A stretch of 36,625 nt of DNA, from NCBI GenBank assembly GCA_004322525.1, contig SCUY01000047.1, forward strand, positions 1-36,625, written 5' to 3'. Source of the stretch: Lysobacter sp. (GTDB lineage Bacteria > Pseudomonadota > Gammaproteobacteria > Xanthomonadales > Xanthomonadaceae). The translations under genes were made by a program, and so were the position numbers. Positions 1 to 13,005 of the stretch are shown piece after piece; positions within the stretch are counted from its first letter, which is position 1; each line of letters opens with the position of its first letter. The notes beneath the pieces were generated by a model that had not been told where the DNA came from, searched no databases, and saw only the letters and a list, made by a program, of their open reading frames with translations.

Positions 1-1
1 G

Positions 2-526
2 TTGTGGTACATCGGCGGCATCTTCAAGCATGCGCGCGCGATCAACGCGTTCGCCAACTCGACGACAAATTCGTACAAGCGCCTGGTGCCGGGCTACGAG
101 GCGCCGGTGATGCTTGCGTATTCGGCGCGCAACCGTTCAGCGAGCTGCCGCATTCCGTATGTGGCCAACCCGAAGGCGCGGCGCATCGAGATCCGCTTCC
201 CCGACCCGATGAACTCCGGCTACCTGATCTTCGCCGCACTGATGATGGCGGGCCTCGACGGCATCAGGAACCAGATCGACCCGGGTGCGCCGTCGGACAA
301 GGATCTCTACGACCTGCCGCCCGAGGAAGAGAAGAACATCCCGACCGTCTGCCATTCGCTGGACCAGGCGCTCGAAGCGCTCGACGCCGACCGCGAGTTC
401 CTCAAGGCCGGCGGCGTGTTCACCGACGACTTCATCGACGGCTACATCGCGCTGAAGATGAAGGAGGTCACCGCGTTCCGCGGCGCCACGCATCCGCTCG
501 AATACCAGATGTACTACACGATCTGA
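2..526 (+). CDS. glnA: Glutamine synthetase type I, C-terminal part (5' end outside window)
   Basis: [32 protein letters not shown] and the adenylylation-site motif [11 protein letters not shown] are characteristic of bacterial GlnA; ends at TGA 526. Confidence 0.97.
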   Translation: MWYIGGIFKHARAINAFANSTTNSYKRLVPGYEAPVMLAYSARNRSASCRIPYVANPKARRIEIRFPDPMNSGYLIFAALMMAGLDGIRNQIDPGAPSDKDLYDLPPEEEKNIPTVCHSLDQALEALDADREFLKAGGVFTDDFIDGYIALKMKEVTAFRGATHPLEYQMYYTI

Positions 527-645
527 CGGTAGCCAAGGCCGGGCCGCCGGCTGCTGGCGGAGTCAGGGCGGGTCGGGCGTTCGAGTGCCCCGGTCGCGGG
601 TATGCCGGCCATGGCACGGTAGTAGTCGCCTGTGTCCGGCGATGG

Positions 646-701
646 CAGGCCCGGTCGAAACGACGGGCCTGTCGGCATGCCGGCCGGAAGGAGCGGCCGG
701 C
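646..701 (+). other. Two consecutive strong hairpins in the intergenic/leader region upstream of the poly-HAMP kinase
   Basis: CAGGCCCGGTCG-AAA-CGACGGGCCTG (646-671, one bulged G) followed by GCCGGCCG-GAAGGAG-CGGCCGGC (679-701). Confidence 0.6.
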
Positions 702-879
702 CACATGAAATCGCGGAGTGCAGCGCCGATCAATGGCGTGCAAAAACGTTCCGCCGCCGTGATTCCGAACGCCAGCCAAACGCGTTTCAGGCGTGAGAGC
801 GATGTGAACATCGCCTACACAAACCCGTCACTATCCTCGCCCGTCACTGCCCGTGGGGACGGGCGCATCGAGATCTCCC

Positions 880-6348
<5,469 letters not shown>

Positions 6349-6368
6349 ACCCGCCCGAAGCCACTGCC

Positions 6369-8066
6369 ATGAACGCGCCGGTGCAGGCGGCGCAGGCACC
6401 GGTAACGATCCTGCTGGTGGACGACCAGCCGGGCCGGCTGCTGTCGTATCGCGCCATCCTCGAGCCGCTCGGCGAAAACCTCGTCGACGCGCGCTCCGGC
6501 GAGGAAGCGCTGAAGTACCTCATGCAGAACGAGGCGGCGCTGATCCTTCTCGACGTGAACATGCCCGGCATGGACGGCTTCGAGACGGCGAGCCTGATCC
6601 ACCAGCATCCGCGCTACGAAAAGACGCCGATCATTTTCGTGACGGCGGTGAACGTTTCCGATCTCGACCGCCTGCGCGGCTACAAACTCGGCGCGGTCGA
6701 CTACGTGATGGTGCCGGTGATCCCGGAGATCATGCGCAGCAAGGTCTCGGTGCTGGTCGAGCTGTATCGCAAGCGCCGCGAACTGCAGCTGGCCAATGCC
6801 AGCCTGGCGCGTGCCAACGAGGACCTGCGCGTCGAGAAGGCGCGCGAGCTGGAAGCGCTCAACGATTCGCTGCGCACCGCGAACGTCGCCCTCGCGCAGC
6901 GCAACATCGAACTGCAGGCGCAGGTGGCCGAACGCGAACGCGTGCAGGCGCGGCTGGTCGAACATGACCGCCGCAAGGACCAGTTCCTCGCCACGCTCGC
7001 GCACGAACTTCGCAATCCGCTCGCCTCGCTGTCCAATGCGACCAACGTGCTGAAGCTCGGCGGCGCCAGTGGCCCCGTCCTGCTCGATGCCATGGACCGC
7101 CAGCTGGCGCTGCTGGTGCGGCTGATCGACGACCTGCTCGACGTCGCCCGCATCAGCCAGGGCAAGCTCACCCTGCGCCCTGCCGCCACTACACTGGATG
7201 TGGTGCTGCGCGCCGCGATCGACAGCGTGGAGCCGCTGCGCCGCGAGGCCGGGCATGCGGCGCTTGAGGTGCACATGCCAGCCGGTGACGTGCTGCTGGA
7301 GGCAGACCCCGAGCGCCTCTCGCAGGTGTTCGCCAACCTCATCAGCAATGCAATCAAGTATTCGGATCCGGCATGCCCCATCCGTATCGATGCCGAACGG
7401 GCTGGCGACGACGTGGCGGTGCATATCCGCGATGGGGGCATCGGGCTGGCGCCTGAGCAGGTCGATGCGATCTTCGAGCCGTTCGCGCAGGTCGATACAT
7501 CGATCGAACGCGCGCGCGGCGGCCTGGGAATCGGCCTGACGCTGGTACGACGCCTGGTCGAGATGCATGGCGGCCGGGTGCGCGCGCACAGTGATGGCCT
7601 GGGCCATGGCACCACGTTCACCGTGTGGCTGCCGTTGGGCGCGCAGACGCTGCAGGCTGACGCCGCGCCGGTCGCCATCCCCGCCGCATTGCCGCGCCGT
7701 GTACTGGTGATCGACGACAACTGCGATTCGGCCGATACGCTCGCGCTGATGCTGGAGATGCTCGGCCATGAGGCGCAGCGCATCTACGACCCGCATGCGG
7801 CTGCGCAGGCCGTCGACAGCTTCGGGCCGGAGGTGGTGTTCCTGGACATCGGCATGCCCGGCGTGAGCGGCTACGACGTCGCGCGTCAGCTGCGCGCCGG
7901 GCCGCACGGCCCGCACCTGACGCTGGTGGCGGTCACCGGCTGGGGCCAGCCGGACGACCGCCGCCGTACCGCCGAAGCCGGCTTCGACCATCACCTGGTG
8001 AAACCGCCGGAGATCGAGACGATCTGCCGGATCCTCGGCGCGCTGCCGGAGCGTCGCCCGGCATGA
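6369..8066 (+). CDS. Hybrid histidine kinase, REC-HisKA-HATPase_c-REC
   Basis: N-terminal REC (ILLVDDQPGR...LLDVNMPGMDG), H-box FLATLAHELRNPLASL, N-box FANLISNAIKYS, C-terminal REC (VLVIDDNCDSAD...LDIGMPGVSGYD). Confidence 0.93.
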   Translation: MNAPVQAAQAPVTILLVDDQPGRLLSYRAILEPLGENLVDARSGEEALKYLMQNEAALILLDVNMPGMDGFETASLIHQHPRYEKTPIIFVTAVNVSDLDRLRGYKLGAVDYVMVPVIPEIMRSKVSVLVELYRKRRELQLANASLARANEDLRVEKARELEALNDSLRTANVALAQRNIELQAQVAERERVQARLVEHDRRKDQFLATLAHELRNPLASLSNATNVLKLGGASGPVLLDAMDRQLALLVRLIDDLLDVARISQGKLTLRPAATTLDVVLRAAIDSVEPLRREAGHAALEVHMPAGDVLLEADPERLSQVFANLISNAIKYSDPACPIRIDAERAGDDVAVHIRDGGIGLAPEQVDAIFEPFAQVDTSIERARGGLGIGLTLVRRLVEMHGGRVRAHSDGLGHGTTFTVWLPLGAQTLQADAAPVAIPAALPRRVLVIDDNCDSADTLALMLEMLGHEAQRIYDPHAAAQAVDSFGPEVVFLDIGMPGVSGYDVARQLRAGPHGPHLTLVAVTGWGQPDDRRRTAEAGFDHHLVKPPEIETICRILGALPERRPA

Positions 8067-8707
8067 GCACGGGCCGTCCGATGTTCGAGCGCCTCGTGCA
8101 TGACCTCAAGGGCCCGTTGTCGCCGCTGCAGACCGCGGCCTACCTGCTGCGCCGGCCCGAACTGCCCGAGGAAAAGCGCATCGAACTGGCCGAGACCATC
8201 GAGCGTCAGGCACGCCGCATGGCCGGCATGATCGAAGAACTCGGTGACTGGGTGCGCGGCCGCGAGGGGCGGCTGATCCATCGCGCCCGCCCGTTCGAGC
8301 TCGGTCTCGCGATCGATATGGCGATCGGCGCGGTGCCGGGCTGTACAGCCGATCCGGTGCTCGGGCCCGGCATGGAGACGGCGCAGGTGGACGGCGACGA
8401 CGCCCGCTTCGTACAGGCGCTCGCCACGTTGCTGGGCTATGCGCAGTGGCGTGGTGGCGTGACGCTGCTGACGGCGCATGCGGTAGACGGCATGGCGGTT
8501 CTGCAGATCACGGATGCCGGTCCGCCCGTCGATATGCCCGAACGCCTGTTCCTTGATCCGCTACCCGAGCCGTATGACCTCGGTCTCGGGCTGGGGCTGA
8601 TCGTCGCCGAGGCGATCGTGCGCGCACACGGTGGCAGCCTGGTCGCAAGGCGCGGCCATCCGGGCCTGGTCCTGGAGCTCGTCGTGCCGGTCGCCCCTCC
8701 GGCTTGA
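8063..8707 (+). CDS. Short histidine kinase-like protein (DHp plus degenerate HATPase_c); overlaps the upstream gene by ATGA
   Basis: H-box-like FERLVHDLKGPLSPLQTAAYLL; CA-like segment QITDAGPPVD...LGLGLGLIVAEAIVRAHGGSL; no sensor or TM region. Confidence 0.8.
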   Translation: MSTGRPMFERLVHDLKGPLSPLQTAAYLLRRPELPEEKRIELAETIERQARRMAGMIEELGDWVRGREGRLIHRARPFELGLAIDMAIGAVPGCTADPVLGPGMETAQVDGDDARFVQALATLLGYAQWRGGVTLLTAHAVDGMAVLQITDAGPPVDMPERLFLDPLPEPYDLGLGLGLIVAEAIVRAHGGSLVARRGHPGLVLELVVPVAPPA

Positions 8708-8829
8708 AAAACCCCGGCATGCGCGGCTGGGCCGCGCGCTGAACGCAGGCCTCGCCCGTCGCTGCCGCTTCCGTTGCTGTCACGGCTGGCTGCGCCATCC
8801 TTGGCTACCGCCCGGGAGACGTTCGCCAC

Positions 8830-9186
8830 CTGTCATCGACCCTGCTGCTGGTACTGGCCGCCGCGGCTGCCGTCGCGGCTCCGCCGGCGGTACCGGTGCA
8901 GCGCGAGATCGCCGGCCTGTTTGCCGCGCTCGACCGCTCGGGCTGCCAATTCAGGCGCAACGGCCGCTGGTATGGCGCGACACGCGCCCATGCGCACCTG
9001 CAACGCAAGTACGACTACCTCGTGGCGCATGCGCGCGTGCCGGATGCCGAGACGTTCATCACCCTCGCCGCTACCCGTAGCAGCCTCTCGGGGCGAGCCT
9101 ATGCGGTGCGCTGTGCGGGCGCGGCCGAAGTGCCCAGCGCGACCTGGTTCCGCCGTGAACTGGCGCGGCTGCGCGCCCGGCCCTGA
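8830..9186 (+). CDS. DUF5329-like secreted protein; start codon uncertain (possible CTG at 8830; the supplied ORF starts at GTG 8896)
   Basis: Protein QREIAGLFAALDRSGCQFRRNGRWYGATRAHAHLQRKYDYLVA...AETFITLAATRSSLSGRAYAVRC; in-frame signal-peptide-like LSSTLLLVLAAAAAVAA lies upstream of GTG 8896. Confidence 0.6.
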   Translation: MSSTLLLVLAAAAAVAAPPAVPVQREIAGLFAALDRSGCQFRRNGRWYGATRAHAHLQRKYDYLVAHARVPDAETFITLAATRSSLSGRAYAVRCAGAAEVPSATWFRRELARLRARP

Positions 9187-9417
9187 CTGCCGTAGCGCCG
9201 CACAGGACATGTCCGACATCCCCCGTCGCAGGTCGCGCAGGCGCCGCGTCGTCGGCACCGGAGACACAGCCCCGATGCTGACGGACGCTTTACAGGCGCA
9301 TCGTCCGTCGACCGGAAAGCGTCCCTGACCCGCACTAGCACCCGGCCCTGCGCGCGACTGCATCACCGATGGTTTCCGTCGGTAAACGCTTACCGTGTGG
9401 CGGCGTAGCCAGCCGGA

Positions 9418-10200
9418 TTACCCGGTTATCCGCATCGACGGAGTCGGCGACAGCACGTCGTAGCTCTCTTTTTGCGGCTTACCCGGCAGCGCGGGCAGGG
9501 TGAGCGCGGGTTCGGCGTAGCGCGCGTCCGGCAGGCGATCGAGCAGGTGCCGGATGAGGGTCAGGCGGCCCAGCTTCTGGTCGTTGAAGTCGACCAGCGT
9601 CCATGGCGCCTGCGCGGTATGGGTAGCGCGCAACATCGCCTCGCGTGCATCCGTGTAGCGCTGGTACTGCGAGCGCGACTGCACGTCCACGGGCGACAGT
9701 TTCCAGCCTTTCAGTGGGTCCTGCAGGCGCTCCTCGAAGCGCTGCTCCTGCTTTTCCTGGTCCACGCACAGCCAGTACTTGAGAAGCCGGATGCCGTCGT
9801 CCACCAGCAGACGCTCGAACAGCGGCGCCTGGCGCAGGAAGGCCTCGTACTGGGCATCCGTGCAGTAACCCATGACCCGCTCAACGCCGGCGCGGTTGTA
9901 CCAGCTGCGGTCCATCAGCACGATCTCGCCGGCAGCGGGCAGGTGGGCCACATGGCGCTGGAAATACCATTCCCCGGCTTCGCGATCGGTGGGCCTGGGC
10001 AGGGCCACGATTCGACACTGGCGGGGGTTGAGGTGCTCGGCGATGGCCTGGATCGCGCCGCCCTTTCCCGCGCTGTCGCGGCCCTCGAACAGTATCAACA
10101 CGCGCTCGCCGGTATGGCGCACCCACTGCGCCAGGGCCACCAGTTCCAGTTGCATCGGTGCGAGCAGTGCGCGATACGCTTTCTTCTTCAATCCACTCAT
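9418..10200 (-). CDS. ppk2: Polyphosphate kinase 2 family protein
   Basis: Walker A-like FEGRDSAGKGGAIQAI, MDRSWYNRAGVERVMGYC, KYWLCVDQEKQEQRFEERLQDPLKGWKLSPVD; alternative start at 10224. Confidence 0.93.
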   Translation of the reverse strand: MSGLKKKAYRALLAPMQLELVALAQWVRHTGERVLILFEGRDSAGKGGAIQAIAEHLNPRQCRIVALPRPTDREAGEWYFQRHVAHLPAAGEIVLMDRSWYNRAGVERVMGYCTDAQYEAFLRQAPLFERLLVDDGIRLLKYWLCVDQEKQEQRFEERLQDPLKGWKLSPVDVQSRSQYQRYTDAREAMLRATHTAQAPWTLVDFNDQKLGRLTLIRHLLDRLPDARYAEPALTLPALPGKPQKESYDVLSPTPSMRITG

Positions 10201-10534
10201 GTCGGGCCTCAGGTGGTGGGACATCGGGCAGGTGGACGTGGTGCACGAACAGCCTTGGAGGATGCGGCTGTTCCTGTGCAGGCGTGGTGGTTTGCGGCCC
10301 TATGGAGAGGCGTCGCCTGATTACGAGGCGATGGCATCCCTCCGCCAGGAATCCACGGTGGGCAACCCGCGTGAAGGGCCATGCAATGCAACCGCGGCGG
10401 GCGCCTGCATGAGGTCAGGCACGCCTGATCCGGAAAGGGCCGACGCCCATGGCGGCCACGGAACATCTCGCAGGCGACAGGCGCCTAGAATCCGGAACCG
10501 GCGCGCATCGCGCCACCTGCGGCAGGGAGCGGAC

Positions 10535-11587
10535 ATGGGCGTTCTGGATTTCATCAAGGGCCAGGCCATCGAGATCATCGAATGGACCGACGACTCGCGC
10601 GACACGCTGTCGTGGCGCTTCCCCGATGAGGACAAGGAGATCAAGAACGGCGCGCAGCTGATCGTGCGCGAAAGCCAGCTGGTGCAGTTCGTCGCTGCCG
10701 GCCAGTACGCCGACCTGTTCGCGCCCGGCAAGCACACGCTGAAGACCGAGAACATCCCGATCCTCTCGCGCATTCTCGGCTGGAAGTACGGCTTCGAATC
10801 GCCGTTCAAGTGCGACGTCTACTACCTCAACACGCGCCTGTTCACCGGCAACAAGTGGGGCACCGCCAACCCGGTGATGATGCGCGACCCCGACTTCGGC
10901 CTGGTGCGCCTGCGCGCGTTCGGCACCTACGACTTCCGCATCGTCGATGCGCCGAAGTTCCTGCGCGAGGTCGCCGGCACCGACCAGAACTTCCGCCTCG
11001 ACGAATTCGCCGACACGATGCGTTCGCGCCTGGTCAGCGTGTTCACCGAGGCGCTGGCGCAGGCCAAGGTGCCAGCGCTCGATGTCGCCACGCGCTACAG
11101 CGAGCTCGGCGAAGCGCTGCTGCCGCTGGTCAACCCGATCATGCAGGGCAAGTACGGCATCGAGGTCACCACCTTCGTGCTTGAGAACGTGTCGGTACCG
11201 CCGGAAGTCGAAGCGGCGATCGACAAGCGCTCGGGCATGGCCGCGGTCGGCAATCTCAACGACTACGTCAAGTTCCAGATGGCCACCGGCATGGGCGCGG
11301 GCGGTGATGGCGCGGCCGCGGCCGCGGCACCGGCGCAGATGGCCGTGGGGTTCGCGATGGCGCAGGAGATGGTGCGTGGCATGCAGTCGCCTGCTGCGAC
11401 GGTTACCGCAGCCGCCCCTGCCGCGGCATCCGACGTACTCACGCCGGAGCAGGCGGCCCAGCTGCTGGCGGTGTCGGTGGAGGACGTGATCGCAGCCATC
11501 GAGGCCGGCGAACTCAAGGGCCGGAAGATCGGCAATGCCTGGCGCATCGCGCGCGCGTCGCTCGACGAGTACCTGCGCGGCGCCTGA
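10535..11587 (+). CDS. SPFH-domain ('virion core protein'/YdjI-like) protein with a C-terminal excisionase/HTH_17-like domain
   Basis: MGVLDFIKGQAIEIIEWTDDSRDTLSWRFPDEDKEIKNGAQLIVRESQ is typical of the family; C-term LTPEQAAQLLAVSVEDVIAAIEAGELKGRKIGNAWRIARASLDEYLRG resembles a MerR/excisionase HTH. Confidence 0.85.
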   Translation: MGVLDFIKGQAIEIIEWTDDSRDTLSWRFPDEDKEIKNGAQLIVRESQLVQFVAAGQYADLFAPGKHTLKTENIPILSRILGWKYGFESPFKCDVYYLNTRLFTGNKWGTANPVMMRDPDFGLVRLRAFGTYDFRIVDAPKFLREVAGTDQNFRLDEFADTMRSRLVSVFTEALAQAKVPALDVATRYSELGEALLPLVNPIMQGKYGIEVTTFVLENVSVPPEVEAAIDKRSGMAAVGNLNDYVKFQMATGMGAGGDGAAAAAAPAQMAVGFAMAQEMVRGMQSPAATVTAAAPAAASDVLTPEQAAQLLAVSVEDVIAAIEAGELKGRKIGNAWRIARASLDEYLRGA

Positions 11588-11591
11588 CGAC

Positions 11592-12710
11592 ATGGCCGAG
11601 ATCGCGGTGCCCACGCCCGACGAGGCGCTCGACAAGCGCGCCTGCCCCGAATGCGGCGGTGACCTGCAATGGAACGCAGCGAAGAAGGCGCTGGTCTGCC
11701 CGTACTGCGGCACCGTCGCCCCGTGGGCGCCGGGTGACGCTACGCCTGTCGCGATCGCCGAGCTCGACCTCGCGCAGGCGCTGGCCAAGGAAGACGAGAG
11801 CGGCCGCGGCTACGGCACCGAGCGTCGCGAAGTGCAATGCCGCAGCTGCAAGGCGATCTCCGCGTTCGAGCCCGATCGCGTCGCCGCCCGCTGTGCGTTC
11901 TGCGGCTCGCCGGCGCTGGTTCCCTATGAGGCGCTGAAAGAAGCGATCACGCCGCAGAGCCTGCTGCCGTTCTGCGTGCCCGACACGCAGGTGCGCGAGT
12001 CGATCCGTCGCTGGTATGGCACGCGCTGGTTCGCACCGAACCGCCTGAAGAAGGCCGCGCTCACCGACACCCTGCGCGGTCTCTATCTGCCGTACTGGAC
12101 CTTCGACGCGCAGGTGCATGCGACGTGGACCGCCGAGGCCGGGCACTACTACACCACCAGCGAGAGCTACATCCAGAACGGCCAGACCCGCACCCGGCAG
12201 GTGCGACACGTGCGCTGGGAACCGGCGTCGGGCGAACTGCAGCACTTCTTCGACGACGACCTCGTGCCGGGTAGCGAAGGTGCGCATGCGGGTCTGCTGG
12301 AGAAGATCGAGCCGTTCCCCACCACCACCGACCTGAAACCGTATGCGCCCGAGTTCGTGCGTGGCTGGACGGTGGAGCGCTACCAGGTCGACCTGCGTCT
12401 GGCGGCCGAACACAACATGACGCAGATGCAACGCGCGGTGCATGACCTCTGCGCGCAGCAGGTACCGGGCGATACCCATCGCAACCTGCAGGTGCAGTCC
12501 ACGTATCGCGGCCGCACCTTCAAGCACGTACTGATGCCCGTGTGGCTGGTCAGTTACACCTACGGGCGCCGCAGTTTCCAGCTGCTCGCCAATGGCTACA
12601 CGGGCACGATCGCGGGCGAACGCCCCTACAGCGCGTTCAAGATCGCGCTCGCCGTGATCGCCGCCTTGATCCTCGCGGGCGGCTACTTCTGGCTGGACGG
12701 GCAGCGGTAA
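11592..12710 (+). CDS. Double zinc-ribbon protein with C-terminal transmembrane helix
   Basis: CPECGGDLQWNAAKKALVCPYCGT and VQCRSCKAISAFEPDRVAARCAFCGS; C-terminal hydrophobic segment FKIALAVIAALILAGGYFWL; starts 4 bp after the SPFH gene. Confidence 0.85.
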   Translation: MAEIAVPTPDEALDKRACPECGGDLQWNAAKKALVCPYCGTVAPWAPGDATPVAIAELDLAQALAKEDESGRGYGTERREVQCRSCKAISAFEPDRVAARCAFCGSPALVPYEALKEAITPQSLLPFCVPDTQVRESIRRWYGTRWFAPNRLKKAALTDTLRGLYLPYWTFDAQVHATWTAEAGHYYTTSESYIQNGQTRTRQVRHVRWEPASGELQHFFDDDLVPGSEGAHAGLLEKIEPFPTTTDLKPYAPEFVRGWTVERYQVDLRLAAEHNMTQMQRAVHDLCAQQVPGDTHRNLQVQSTYRGRTFKHVLMPVWLVSYTYGRRSFQLLANGYTGTIAGERPYSAFKIALAVIAALILAGGYFWLDGQR

Positions 12711-13005
12711 CAGGACGCATGCAGGCGATTGAGGGACAGATTCCGGGTCGCGCCATGTGTGCTTTCGGGTGGAAGCTGACATGGATCAGCTCGCGGATGT
12801 CGAAGCGCCCGTAGATTCGCACCAAGCAAGGCGTTTGGCTTGCGATGTGCATCGAACACCTGGATGGACGTGCAGCCACTGGAAGTTCGTGCCATCTGCG
12901 AGCACTCGTGCGCTCGACGGCGCGGACTCGAGCGCCAGCGAGGCCAACTGGCCGGCCGCAAGCCGTCGAACGACAGTCCGGCGGCTCGGCATGTGCCGAC
13001 GCCTA

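Noticed and set aside
9380-9395. CGGTAA-ACGC-TTACCG hairpin downstream of ppk2 as a terminator
   Set aside because: Short stem with no T-tract; not enough to call.
9872-10534. N-terminal extension of the SPFH ORF
   Set aside because: Antisense to ppk2; the conserved family start MGVLDFIKGQ is at 10535.
10415-11788. 457-aa minus-strand ORF antisense to the SPFH gene
   Set aside because: Shadow ORF; the SPFH and zinc-ribbon genes on the plus strand have clear family signatures.
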